Source of the DNA: Strigamia acuminata
Taxonomy: Eukaryota > Arthropoda > Chilopoda > Geophilomorpha > Linotaeniidae
Direction: 5' to 3'
NCBI GenBank assembly: GCA_949358305.1
Contig: OX442318.1
Location: 1,784,501-1,848,500, forward strand
Length of the DNA stretch: 64,000 bases
The notes below the pieces were generated by a model that saw only the letters and a program-made list of their open reading frames with translations, searched no databases and was not told the origin of the DNA. Shown here one piece after another: positions 45,634-56,800 of the stretch. Positions within the stretch are counted from its first letter, which is position 1; each line of letters opens with the position of its first letter. Position numbers and translations under genes: made by a program.

Positions 45634-47776
45634 GGGACAGGATAAAAGGTTGAACGGTTGAACGGGTTGAACGGGATGAACGCCAGGGTAGGTCTAAAAC
45701 TCGGTTCAACCCGGTTCAACCCAGTTCAACCCGCTTCAATCCATCAACGGTTGAACGAGTTGAACGGGTCTAAAAGCCGGTTCAACTGGATTGAACTGGG
45801 TTGAATCAGTATATTTATACGTAGATAAAAAAAATAATAAAAATTCCAAAAAAAAATCTAAAAAAATTCCAAAATATCCAAAAAATTCCAAAATATCCAA
45901 AAAATTCCATAAAAAATCCAAAAAATTCCATAAAAAATCCAAAAAATTCCAATTGCAACGCCTACTGCCTCATGTCGAACATTACAAAATCAAACAAAAA
46001 TAAATAGTGAAAAATACCAAAAAAATCCAAAAAATTCCAAAAAATTCCAAAAAATTCAAAAATCACAAAAATAATCAAAAGATTCAAAAATAATTCAAAA
46101 AATTCAAAAAAATTCAAAAAAATTCAAAAATAATTCAAAAAAATTCAAAATAATTCAAAATAATTAAAAGAAATTCAAAAAAATTCAAAAATAATTCAAA
46201 AAAATTCAAAAGAAATCAAAAAATCAAAAAATAGTTTAAAAAATCAATAAATAGTTCAAAGAATCCAAAAAAAATTCAAAAAAATCTTAAAAATTCTCAA
46301 AATTTTTTTTAAAAATCTCAAAAAACCCAAAAAATATCAAAAAATTTGCCTTTTTAAGACAAAATTACAAAAAGAAACTGGGATTAATTAATTTTGAGAC
46401 TTAACCATGTTCTTCCATTTTATCCTAATTTGCCTTAATGGAATGTCTAATTGGTGCAAATAAAATTTCTGCAAAACTTTATCCAGAGATAGGGGTTACC
46501 AGGATAGGGGCTTCCAGGATAGGGGCAATTTAACGGTTTTTTGCAGCAAAAAATAAGCTTTCTATTAGGTTGGGTCCTTACTGAGTCCTGGGTATCCATT
46601 TCCTGTTGCTCAGGATTGGAAGGATTCTTGGATGCTTGGATTTCATTGGAAATTCATATATTCTTGAATTTCATTGGAGATTCAAAATCCTATGTCTTAC
46701 TAACAGAAGTTTGAATATGAGCGTTATAAGTTGGTCGTTGCAATTAGAGGATTTGATAACCTATTTAGGCAATAACCCAATGCCTATAGGTAAGAGTGAA
46801 TACAGACATGTAATCACCACATTGCATTCCGATTTCGACGTGGATAAAAATTGGACAATTTGCGAAGCAAATTCGTGTGCCCAAGATTCGAAACACAACG
46901 AAAAACAAGTGTTATGTGTAATATGTCGGAAATGGTACCACAAATGCTGCGCCAATGTAACCGAAGCCTTTTTTAAATCAAGGGATTACTTTAAATGTGA
47001 AAATTGTAAAAACTTTCCAGAATAAGACTGTCAATTAATAAATAAATAATAAATCAATCAATCAATCAATATTAATTATAATACAGAGGAACATCAATTA
47101 TTAAAAAGTCTAAATCATGAGATAATGCACATAAGCATTCAACTTTAACTATAGAATTAAATAGAAATGAAATCAAATTTATTAAAAATAAATCAATAAA
47201 ATTCAATAAATCAATAAAAATCAATAAATTAATAAAAATCAATAAATCAATAAAAATCAATAAATTAATAAAAATCAATAAATCAATAATAAAAAAAATT
47301 TGAGAATTTTTGAGAATTTTTTGAATTTTTTTGGATTTTTTGAACTATTTTTTTGATTTTTTAAACTATTTTTTGATTTTTTGATTTCTTTTGAATTTTT
47401 TTATTTCTTTTGAATTCTTGAATTATTTTTGAATTTTCTGAATTATTTTTGAATTTTTTGATTATTTTAGTAATTTTTGGATTATTTTGGAATTTTTTGA
47501 TTTCTTTTTTAATTTTTTGGAGTTTTTGGAGTTTTTTGGATTTTTTGGAAATTTTTTAGATTTTTTGGAATATTTTGGATTTTTTGGAATTTTTGGGATT
47601 TTTTTTGGAAGTGGTTCAATCCAGTTGAACCGGGTTTTAGACCCGTTCAACTCGTTCAACCGTTGATGGATTGAAGCGGGTTGAACTGGGTTGAACCGGG
47701 TTGAACCGGGTTTTAGACCTACCCTGGCGTTCATCCCGTTCAACCCGTTCAACCGTTCAACCTTTTATCCTGTCCC
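45634..47776 (+). mobile_element. Fold-back transposable element, 2143 bp, encoding a PHD-finger protein
   Basis: Termini GGGACAGGATAAAAGG, flanked by a perfect 8-bp duplication TCATATTT (45626-45633, 47777-47784). The outer about 165 bp of each arm are near-identical inverted repeats built from GTTGAACGG-like units. Further in, both arms continue as A-rich (AAAAATTCC, AATTCAAAA) versus T-rich simple sequence to about 46370 and 47290. The unique centre holds one ORF. The design resembles Drosophila Foldback elements, while the 8-bp target suggests hAT, P or Zisupton relatives. No transposase. Confidence 0.85.
46606..47025 (+). CDS. PHD-finger protein inside the fold-back element
   Basis: 139 codons from the first Met; the Met at 46717 (102 codons) is an equally likely start. 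The C-terminal half has the Cys4-His-Cys3 spacing of a PHD/treble-clef zinc finger. A Cys pair (C-x4-C, slightly wide) begins near residue 84. Then come CVICRKWYHKCC, giving C-x2-C-x4-H-x2-C with the usual Trp two before the His, and a last C-x2-C (CENC) near the end. Such fingers bind histone H3 tails or act in non-LTR and other transposon proteins. A role in targeting the element to chromatin is only inference. It is undamaged, and its base composition differs from the AT-rich arms. Confidence 0.6.
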   Translation: MLRIGRILGCLDFIGNSYILEFHWRFKILCLTNRSLNMSVISWSLQLEDLITYLGNNPMPIGKSEYRHVITTLHSDFDVDKNWTICEANSCAQDSKHNEKQVLCVICRKWYHKCCANVTEAFFKSRDYFKCENCKNFPE

Positions 47777-47784
47777 TCATATTT

Positions 47785-48211
47785 CCAGCATGAAATAAAC
47801 CACTTCTCATTTGCACTAAAAACAAGAACACACTGAATTTTTAATTAGCAGGAAGTACATCCTGTCATAGGTCTAAAAATAGATTACTAATTTGCACACT
47901 TTGGGGTCAGAACTAAACACTATCAAAACATAAATACGACTTAACATTAATAACAATGCACTTTGAACATTCTGTTTTCTTGCTAAAGGGCAATTTTTAT
48001 GATTCTCTGCAGAAGGTGTGCTGATTCCTGTAAAATTTTAAGCCATAAAAACTAGTACAAGATGAGCAGAAAAAAAATATTCTATTTGAAATTAAGCCTG
48101 CTGCTAGTCTAGCAGAAGTTACAAAGGCATAAATTTGTGTACTGGCTCCAGTCAATGTGTAGCTTTTCCGTTCAGGTAAGTTGAAATGTTTTTAGAAGTT
48201 TAGATACATAC
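47785..48211. other. Stretch between fold-back and Tc1 elements
   Basis: AT-rich, nothing recognised. By position it should be decayed DEG/ENaC gene body. Confidence 0.4.
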
Positions 48212-48213
48212 TA

Positions 48214-49826
48214 GTGGAAAGCATAAGTTTGGAAACATCAATAATTCCAAAAAATATTTTTTCTTTCACCTTTGTTGTGTGGAAATAAATGATTGACAAA
48301 TATGACGAGTTACTACGCATTGTTGCCCTTTTATTCAGCTTCAAAACAAAGTGTTTGAACTAAAAAAAAAATAAAAAATGACAGAGAAATGATGATTTTT
48401 CTTCATCTGTTCCAAAGCAAAAATATGGAAATATGTGTTCCCTGTTGCAAAAGTTTAGAAACTTGGCCATTACACATGATGTAGAAGCATTTACACAGTC
48501 AAATCAGATAACTAGTCACGTGACTGTAACATAAAATCACTTAAGATCAAACATGGTGTTAAGTGCAGATGAAAAACAAATTTTAGTGAACATGCGAGTT
48601 AAGAAGAAAACTCATGACTGAAATTGCTAACTTTTTGAAGATGTCCCCATCATGCATTAACTAATGCTTGTAAATGTGTAAAAGAAGATGGTGGAAAGGT
48701 CAAATCGGCTAGAAAACGTTCTGGAAGACCCCTAAAATCTACAGAATGCAAGATTCAGATCCTCAAAACACTTGTTAGGAATCAACCAAAGCTCTCTGCC
48801 AATGAATAACACATTAAATGGCAACTTGAACCAGGTATAACAGTCCCAAAAGACATTGTTCTATGGAAACTTAAATGTATGGGCTACAGATCTGGAGTTC
48901 CAGGATGCAAATCATACATGAACAACAAACAAATTCGTAAGTGGCATGCACGAGCCACGGAAATGTGGAATTCGGTTATTTTCTTCGATAATTCTAAGTT
49001 CTACTTGTCATTTGGGGATCAGGGAGTCCATGTTTAACGATGAAAAGGCAAAGAAAATAATCCAAAATGTCTGAACACCGCTGTGAAGAACCCCCTCAGC
49101 CTAATGATCTGGGTTTGCATATCCTCCAAAGGCCCAGGACAGTTAACATTCATAGAAGGAACAGTGAATGCTGGGAAATATCAACAGATTCTCAAGGAAA
49201 GTCTATTGCCGTCAAAGAGAGTTTTATTTGGGCCAAAAAGTAACCTTCATGCAAGATGGAGCACCCTTCCATATGGCCAAGACCATAATGAAATGGTTTT
49301 AAACAAAAAAAATCACTTTTTTCTGGGTCAGGTAACTCACCAGATATGAATCCGATGGAAAATATTTAGCTGCTGATGAAGAAACGATTAAGAGCTCACA
49401 AACCCAGAAATGAAAGCTGCAATAACACAAGTGTGGGAATCAATCACCACAGAGGATGACAAAAACTGACATCATCAATGGCGAGAAGGATTGCTGCAGT
49501 GATCAGGAGAAAGTGCCATCCTACCAAATACCGAGGTAAAAGTCATTTATAATGGTGGTTTTAATTTTTTTACTTCAAGTTTCTAAACTTTTGCAACAGG
49601 GAACAAATATTTCCATACTTTTGCTTCGGAACAGATGAAGAAAAATCATCATTTCTCTCTCATTTTTTATTTTTTTTTAAGTTCAAACACTTTGTTTTGA
49701 AGCTGAATAAAAGGGCAACAATGTGTATTAACTCGTCACATTTGTCAATCATTTATTTCCACACAACAAAGGTGGAAAAAAAATATTTTTTGGAATCATT
49801 CATGTTTCCAAACTTATGCTTTCCAC
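48214..49826 (+). mobile_element. Tc1-type transposon, 1613 bp
   Basis: Inverted repeats of about 90 bp begin GTGGAAAGCATAAGTTTGGA, with TA at 48212-48213 and 49827-49828. It contains a broken transposase on the plus strand. A different family from the 5101 element. It inserted in an intron of the DEG/ENaC pseudogene. Confidence 0.85.
48554..49545 (+). pseudogene. Broken Tc1 transposase
   Basis: Starts at a Met (48554) with a normal N-terminus, then an early stop. Later pieces in shifted frames show a GRPLKST hook next to the DNA-binding region, IFFDNSKF, LMIWVCISS, and MQDGAPFH, which belong to the DDE-type catalytic core. The end piece is RRIAAVIRRKCHPTKYRG. Multiple stops and frameshifts make it non-functional. 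Confidence 0.8.
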
Positions 49827-49845
49827 TAGTAAGCTAAAAACTTAC

Positions 49846-50295
49846 GTCAACAAAAGAACAATATTCGGGAAATTTTAGTTCGATGACCATCTTGTTATTC
49901 ACATCTCAAAATGGACGTTGCAATGCTCAACAGAAAAACAAGTTTCGAATAATAAACGCGGAGGAATTTTTTCAGTTTTTTAACTATTACGATTTGAAAC
50001 TTGAGCAACTGGTTGTAGGAGAGTAAGGTGGTTTTTAATTGTAAGATTAATCCGTGATTTTCCCTGCAAATATATTTGCTTATTTATTAGTAAAAATAAA
50101 ACGGAAATGGAGATTTATCATTGCAAAGTGTGCATCAGTTATGTAACTTGGTATACTCAAATATTTTAGAATTTTTTCTACATTATTTATGTAATTAGAC
50201 TTCGGGTAGTTAATTCCATCACAATATTTTTTTATTTCTTTGTTGGTTGAGTTTTCAGATTTAAAGTTTTCATATTCTTGCATTTACTCTGGTCA
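49846..50295 (-). pseudogene. DEG/ENaC pseudogene fragment (three exons)
   Basis: Exon remnants 49846-49925, 49991-50063 and about 50101-50295 match the first three domain 1 exons, keeping the 80- and 73-nt lengths seen in copy 1. Damage: an in-frame TGA in the 80-nt exon, an in-frame TAA just before the QEYENF stretch, and the first exon's donor GT changed to AT. The rest of the first exon is lost next to MITE-like sequence and the gypsy insertion. A fourth, dead member of the array. Confidence 0.75.
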
Positions 50296-50296
50296 A

Positions 50297-50376
50297 GTAT
50301 AAGAGTGCGCTATTTCCTATTGGCCCAGCCTGATTACTCCGAACTATGGACTGTGTACTTCCACTAGGAAAAATAG
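50297..50376. repeat. Probable MITE end fragment
   Basis: Resembles the terminal repeat of 3058-3461 (CC.ATTGGCC.AGCC). The gypsy element inserted at its edge. Confidence 0.35.
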
Positions 50377-50380
50377 TCTT

Positions 50381-51052
50381 TGTTACGAATCAACTTAGAT
50401 GTTTAATTGATTTGATCTGAATTTACGCGCAAAGTGATGTTAGCGCAAATCAGCGGGCAAAGTTCGTAGATTTACTCTGTTTGTGCCATCGTCATATGCG
50501 GATATCGGACGGTGAATAAACCTAACTCGCTGTAACACACATTATTTATATTCGACGGGCTCAATCTCACGTTGTGGGTCTTTACGTTTAAAAAGAATGA
50601 GTATGCGCAGTGATATTCGTATGCGGGTGGGCGTAGGATGTCACAGGCATGCGAAGGGATAAAAGGTGGGCAAAAAGAGGCGCTATTAAGTGTTAAATTA
50701 GAAGGGGCGCGTGTTAAAGCGCAAAATAAAGATTGACAAACTCAATTCAATCTAAGAGGTGTTAACTCGTTGAGAGAAGTATGAGAAGTGTGGATTATGG
50801 ATAAAAGTAGTGACCAGGTAAACATGAGTCATGTGACCAGGTCGATTGGAGTGGGTGAGGGGGTGGAAGGTATAAAATAAGGTTAATTGTTGGAAATAAT
50901 AAGATGCGCGCAATGAAGCTGCGCATATATTTAGAGATGAATCATCGATGTTAGATGAAAAGAAAGATTGGGAAAAAATAAGAAAACTTAAATTTGGGTC
51001 AGTCTAAGTTAGAAATGAATAAAAAAGAAGGGTGGGTAACCTGCCCGTGACA
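50381..51052 (-). repeat. 3' LTR of gypsy element (672 bp)
   Basis: Preceded on the minus strand by the purine tract AAGGGGGGAGGGA (51053-51065). Confidence 0.93.
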
Positions 51053-51065
51053 TCCCTCCCCCCTT

Positions 51066-52624
51066 AGGCTTTTATTATTCGAGATTTATCGAAGAGAATA
51101 AAAGGATAAGAGACAAGGAAAGTCATACAATAATAATGCGCTATGCGCAAAAAACTATACAAATTCTCAAAAAATAAATTAAGTAAATTAAACAAAAAAT
51201 GATGCGCGTCTGCGCAAAGACTTAACAACTCTGTCTAAATGATAAATAAAAGTTAAACAATACTAGATTAAATATCAAAAATCAATTAAATTATTAAAGA
51301 TAAAGAATTAATAAATCACCATGGCTTTTGAAAAATAAATTTGAATCAATTTTCTTTTGTAAAGTCACAATGGTAAAGTTTAAATCATTTTACTCGAAGT
51401 CACAAGACGAACAGGGACAACACAAGGAGGGCGAACACTAAACCTAAAGGGGCCGACGATACCTAGGACGGACGAGAATCTATACACTTTACCCAAACAA
51501 TTTATGAAATAAAAATTTTAAACACTTTTACTTTTTTTTTTTTTTTGTATAAACAAACTTCTGCTTCTCGTATAAAAATCATCGAATAAACAATTTTAAA
51601 TTAAACAAAAATAAGGAGCCGACACATGAGAATTATCAGGAATCGTGATGGGATTTATTAAATCAGATTGGGTATTTATGTTATGATAGGATGCGCGTAA
51701 TTGCGCAAAACAAACACAAAATAAAGGTAAGGTACAAAATTATGCAACCTGCATAAGGTAAGTATGATTTCAGATTAATTAGGAACTTTTAAATGGATGC
51801 GCGAAACTTTGCGCAAGGATAATTTAGGTTATTAATTCTATGAATGAAATGGAAAACAAAAATGTAATATTAGAAACATAACAAATACCCGCGCGCACAA
51901 TACTACTCGTATTGCCACGGAATTAAATATGTTGATCAGAAAATATCACAAAATTAAATGAAGGGTCAAAAAAGTATCACAATAATCTTGATTAAATGCT
52001 AAATAATTAAAGAAAAATACTCATTAAATAAATTTAAACATTGAATACTAACTTGGATCATTCCAGAATGATTGCGCTAAAATAAAGATTAACTGAAATC
52101 AAATGAAATTAAATTCAAAATTAAATAGAATTAAATTCCTAATCTTTAGGACAATTATCATAATTAAATGAAGGTAATTCTGGAATGATTATGGCACAAA
52201 AAGATATTAAAATAAAATAAATATATCAATAATATACTAGAAAAATTATCAAAATTAGAATTGCAAAAAACATAATTGTGGCACTAAAAATCCAATTGTC
52301 CGATTTTTTGAAGCACTAAAAACGTAAAAATAATTAAATAAAAATATAAATTATCAGTGAGAATTATCACAATTGAAAAGTTGCGCAAAAATAATAACAT
52401 TTATGATGAAACACTAATAATAATTATTTGTTCTTCAAATCAACACACTACCGCTGCCCAAGCTCGTTCCATCAAGTCCTCCAACTCGAGAGATGTTTTA
52501 CGGAGCGCCTCATTAATGGAATCGCATGGCGGAACGGAAAAATGATGAAGATTTAAAGATGATGATGAATGTTGGTTGTGGATACCGCGAGAATATTTAA
52601 ATGCAGACCAGCCCAAACTCAACA
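51066..52624. other. Non-coding part of gypsy tail
   Basis: AT-rich with scattered TGCGCA/GATGCGCG motifs. No ORF that I trust; a 105-codon frame at 52440-52757 overlaps the repeat arm. Confidence 0.5.
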
Positions 52625-52787
52625 CACAACTGCGGAGATGTTTTATTAGGGCATTTACCAGAGATCCACAATCTGGCGGCGCATTTTGGACACAATTCGG
52701 GTTAAATGATGATGAAAACACAAAATAATGATGAATAGTAGGTTGAAGTGCGCACAAAGTCTTCGCAAATCACCAGGATCCTCGTAT
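52625..52787. repeat. Inverted repeat arm (163 bp), left, in gypsy tail
   Basis: Perfect complement of 53342-53504 in my reading. Adjacent ATCAAGTCCT(C/T)CAACTC..TTTTACG(G/A)AGCGCC also recurs directly at about 52470-52520 and 52785-52840, so the tail has been rearranged more than once. Confidence 0.85.
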
Positions 52788-52902
52788 CAAGTCCTTCAAC
52801 TCAACGCCGAAGCGGAGGAATTTTACGAAGCGCCCATTAATACGATCTCCTGACTTCAATTTGCAAACAAATTGCGCACAAAGTCACGTTTAGGATTGTT
52901 GT

Positions 52903-53313
52903 TCACTCGAATTCCAAGGTTTGACGATGTTGAGGATCTCGGAAATAGATTAGCATATTAAATGCCACTTCTACCACAACACGTCGCGCATCTTGGAATG
53001 TACGTGCGCCCTGCCGATTTATTTCGAAAAGACAGTGAGCCAAAAAATATTCTCCATACCTCCGGTAAAGAAGATGCAACAACGGATCAGCCTCCGAACG
53101 AAACATATGCAAGTCCGCAATGGCTAAAGATCGGAAAAGCTGTCGCTGAGCTCGAATCGACATATCAAATTGGAGACATCCTTGTTCTCCCTCAGCAAAG
53201 TTACAACGAATCGTGGTGGGAGGCATCAAGCTTGGAAGAAGTTCCAGAGTTATAAACGGTTGGGTTGCATCCCACTCACCTTGTCTTGTGCGTGGGGCAG
53301 GAGGCAAGAACAC
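52903..53313 (-). CDS. Small ORF downstream of gypsy pol (136 aa, unknown)
   Basis: Same strand as the element, in the place where env would be in an errantivirus. But it has no signal peptide or membrane segment. Predicted mainly soluble and helical, with an Arg/Leu-rich middle (LLHLLYRRYGEYFLAHC). It sits exactly between inverted repeats 52625-52787 and 53342-53504. No family recognised. It would need splicing or re-initiation to be translated. Confidence 0.4.
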   Translation of the reverse strand: MFLPPAPRTRQGEWDATQPFITLELLPSLMPPTTIRCNFAEGEQGCLQFDMSIRAQRQLFRSLAIADLHMFRSEADPLLHLLYRRYGEYFLAHCLFEINRQGARTFQDARRVVVEVAFNMLIYFRDPQHRQTLEFE

Positions 53314-53341
53314 ATAATATTAATTTAAATAATTTAAATTA

Positions 53342-53504
53342 ATACGAGGATCCTGGTGATTTGCGAAGACTTTGTGCGCACTTCAACCTACTATTCATCA
53401 TTATTTTGTGTTTTCATCATCATTTAACCCGAATTGTGTCCAAAATGCGCCGCCAGATTGTGGATCTCTGGTAAATGCCCTAATAAAACATCTCCGCAGT
53501 TGTG
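53342..53504. repeat. Inverted repeat arm (163 bp), right, in gypsy tail
   Basis: Starts ATACGAGGATCCTGGTGATT. Pairs with 52625-52787 across a 554-bp loop containing the 136-codon ORF. Confidence 0.85.
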
Positions 53505-53869
53505 CGTTAAAGTACACATAAATTATATTGATTGAATAATTTAAATGAATTGTGGAAATAGCCACGTGCTATTGTTAGAGATTAATTGGCATCGCGCACT
53601 CTGGTGACACAAATAGTCCCTGATTGAAATGGACTTAGTTATTTTCGAGTGACCGAGTATAAACATAAAATACATAACATAAAACATTAAATATAAAATA
53701 TAAAGAAAACATAAAATAACATAAAACATAAAAATTAGGATGAATAAATTTAAAATGAAAGAAAAAATAGTTTTTAAACAAAATAGGTAGTAAAGATAGA
53801 TTTACACCGGATTACACTTGGTTTTTTTTTTTTTTGTTTTTTTTTTTTTGTTTAGAAAATCAAAGAAAA

Positions 53870-56800
53870 TTACTTAAATGAAAGAAAATAGGCAGAAAAA
53901 ATATCTAAAGTGTTGACAGTAAAAATTTCAACATGTTTATCAATAATTTCAACGTCTTTTAAAGTTAAAAAGTTGGCCTCGGCAAAAAACCAATGTCGCA
54001 ATTCCACGACATTATAAGGTTGGGTTTTTTGGCCGTTTTCATCCATTAGGATTACTGTATTGGGGCCCACCAATCTATGTATAATATATACACCTTCAGT
54101 CCGCTGGCGTAAACCTGCTGCGAATTGCTTATCGGCAGATGAAGGTTGCCGATTGCGCAAAGTTACCCAGTCGCCAGGACGGAAGTCATGGGGGCGCCGT
54201 TTTAAATCGAACCATTTTTTGTGTCGAATTTGGGACTCGCGCAAGTTGTTAATCGCGCTTTCTCGCATTCTACGCATATGTTCGTGCAAGTTCTCAGCTT
54301 CCACGGGCGGCAACGGTTCTCCGTCATCCGTGTCGCTATCTAGGTCGCCCGGAAATCGAGCTTCCTGGCCTGTTACCATTTTAAAGGGTGAATACTTTAA
54401 AGAAATTTGATACGCTGAATTAATCGCGAGCACGAAATAGCCAATGTTGACGTCCCATCTAGTATGGTCATCATCAATATATGCTAATATACAGTTCTTT
54501 AATGATTGGTTAAGCCTTTCCGCAATATTACCTTGCGGGTGATATGCGGCGGTATATCTATTTATTGCGCCAAGTTGCTGGATTTGGCTACGAAATTCTG
54601 GTGAGCGGAAAGCAGGCGCATTATCGCTGATAATTATCTTGGGAAAACCCCATCTTTTGCAGAATTTCTGAATTTGTTTCACCGTAGTGGCTATATTTGA
54701 GTTTTCGGTTAGACGCACGTCTAACCATCGGCTAGCAGAGTCGACCATCACAAAGGCATAGCAATGTCCCTCTGTGGATCGAGGTTTCTTGCCGTAATAG
54801 TCGATGTAGATAGCAGAGAAAAGATGGCGCGATCTGGACATTATCATTTTTCCATATGGGAGCCTGTTAAGGGGTTTAGCTCTTTGACACGCTTCGCAAA
54901 CCTGTATCCATGTTCGAATGTCCTCGCGCATTTTTGGCCAAAATACGCGCGATTTAATGCGATGGAGTGTTCGTTCTTGCCCCATATGCCCAACCACGGG
55001 AGGATAGTGCATTGCGCGGAAATATCTTTCTCTAAGTTCAAATGGGAGATATATTTGGCGCCTCTTTCTAATTTCATTAATATGGACAGGAGGGAAGCGA
55101 CATAACATCTCTTTATACATGCCGAAATCTTGCGCATCAGTCACAATTTTAGCAGCTTCATCTGGATCAAGTGGTAACATTTGGGCAGTTAAATAAAATA
55201 TCAACTCACGCGACCAGGGATCCTGTCTTTGCGCAGCAATGATTTCAGCAGCAGTAGGCAACAGCTCGAACGGAGGATGTTCGATTGGTGGATCGTGCTC
55301 CAATTCGGCTTGCTTCTCTGCTTCAGTCCTCGAATCTTCAATTACTGTCCTTTCCCGTCGCGGACGCAATCTCGACGGAGTTCTTCGCGCTGATGTTGGA
55401 GGCGCATAATAATTCCTTGTTGGTGGCGACATGTCACGAATGGGTCCAAAACTGTCCTCAGATGATGTAGAGTCAGAATCCGGGTCCGAAGTATATCCCT
55501 CTGGCCTCTGCTGTCCTGATGGTCCCGCCGCATTGTCATACGTCACTGGTTCAGAATGTTGACGCGGAGAAATAACAGGAAAATCAGTGATAGGAATTGA
55601 AGGAGTCGGGGAAGGAGTTGGTAAATCTGGAATTTCAGGAGAAGGTCTTGGAATGGGCCTTCGATGGCTATCGGATTGAATTATTGGTGCAGGAACTCCA
55701 GTTATGCGACGGAAATTACGTCGTATTTTATCCACCAAAGTTCCAGGTGTCGGCAATTGTGGCGGCGCCGAAGTAGTCTTTTGTCTAAAACTAGATGGAT
55801 TTACCGGCGCAGGAATCTTAGTTGGAATAATTGCTGAAGGTGGAACGGAACTAGGAATAGGAATGGATATTGGAGTTGCAGGAGGGGTAGGAATAGGCAA
55901 AGGTGGTGGAATTAAAACTGATTTAGGTTTGGGTTTCACCACATGGGAAGGAATAGCGGATTTACGTCGCACTGCCTTCAACCTTCCTACTTGCTGTGAT
56001 TTCAATAACTTTGGAAATGTCCACTGTTTAATAGTTCCCGCATACCTGGGTGGTAGCCATGGTGGTGTTTTAGGAATTAAAGATGGATCCTTTAATCTAG
56101 CCCGAGTTCGTGTGGCTATTGCTCGTTTAGCACGAGGAGATAAAATTGGTACAATATTAATTTTACGTGGTCTTCCTCGTTTCTTTATCAGAATTGGGAT
56201 TAAAGAGCGCTGTCGGCGAGTTCGTAAAGGCACTGAAACACGAACTGGTGATGAATTAGGAGTTTTTACTTGTGAAGTAGGTTGCGCAACTGGAACTGAT
56301 GCATTTGGTGTTGCAGTTGGTTGCACAACTGGGGCTGGTGTAACCGGAGGGATTATAACCGGCGGTGCCCTCGTTGGAGGAGTAGCTACGCCAGTAGAAG
56401 ATGGAATTTGCGCACCTGAAGTCGGCGCATTTCCAGTCACTTTCCCTTTACCAGTTGGTCGAGGAATAAGAGATTTTTTCTTATTTTTCTTCTTAGTCGG
56501 TGAAGATGCTGCAATGAGAGGCACTTTTTTAAATTTAAATTTAAACAACTTTCGAAACTGCAAATTAATGTCTTTTGGCAATTCCTTAATGATATTAAGT
56601 GCCGGCCACTCGTTGCAATCATCAAAATAGGCAAGGTAGCACGCCTCGTCGACCTCCGGGCTATCATCCTCATCGTCGACTTCGGGTGGGTCGACAGGAG
56701 CTCGACTCAGTGCATCCGCTACCTTATTTTTGCATCCTGAGCAGTGCAAAAACGTGAATTTATAATCACTTAACGATAATACCCAACGGGCTAAACGTCC

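Noticed and set aside
45736-46003. ORFs of repeated Lys-Lys-Phe or Phe-Leu-Asp in the fold-back arms
   Set aside because: Translations of simple AAAAATTCC repeats.
52962-53255. 97-codon plus-strand ORF in the gypsy tail
   Set aside because: Antisense to the 136-codon frame, which lies on the element's own strand and is longer.
52903-53313. Envelope gene for the gypsy element
   Set aside because: The downstream ORF lacks signal peptide, membrane anchor and cleavage motif, and is too short.
55704-56630. 308-codon ORF on the plus strand
   Set aside because: Exactly antisense to the Pro-rich part of gypsy pol. Its Gly/Val-rich composition is what the complement of Pro codons gives.
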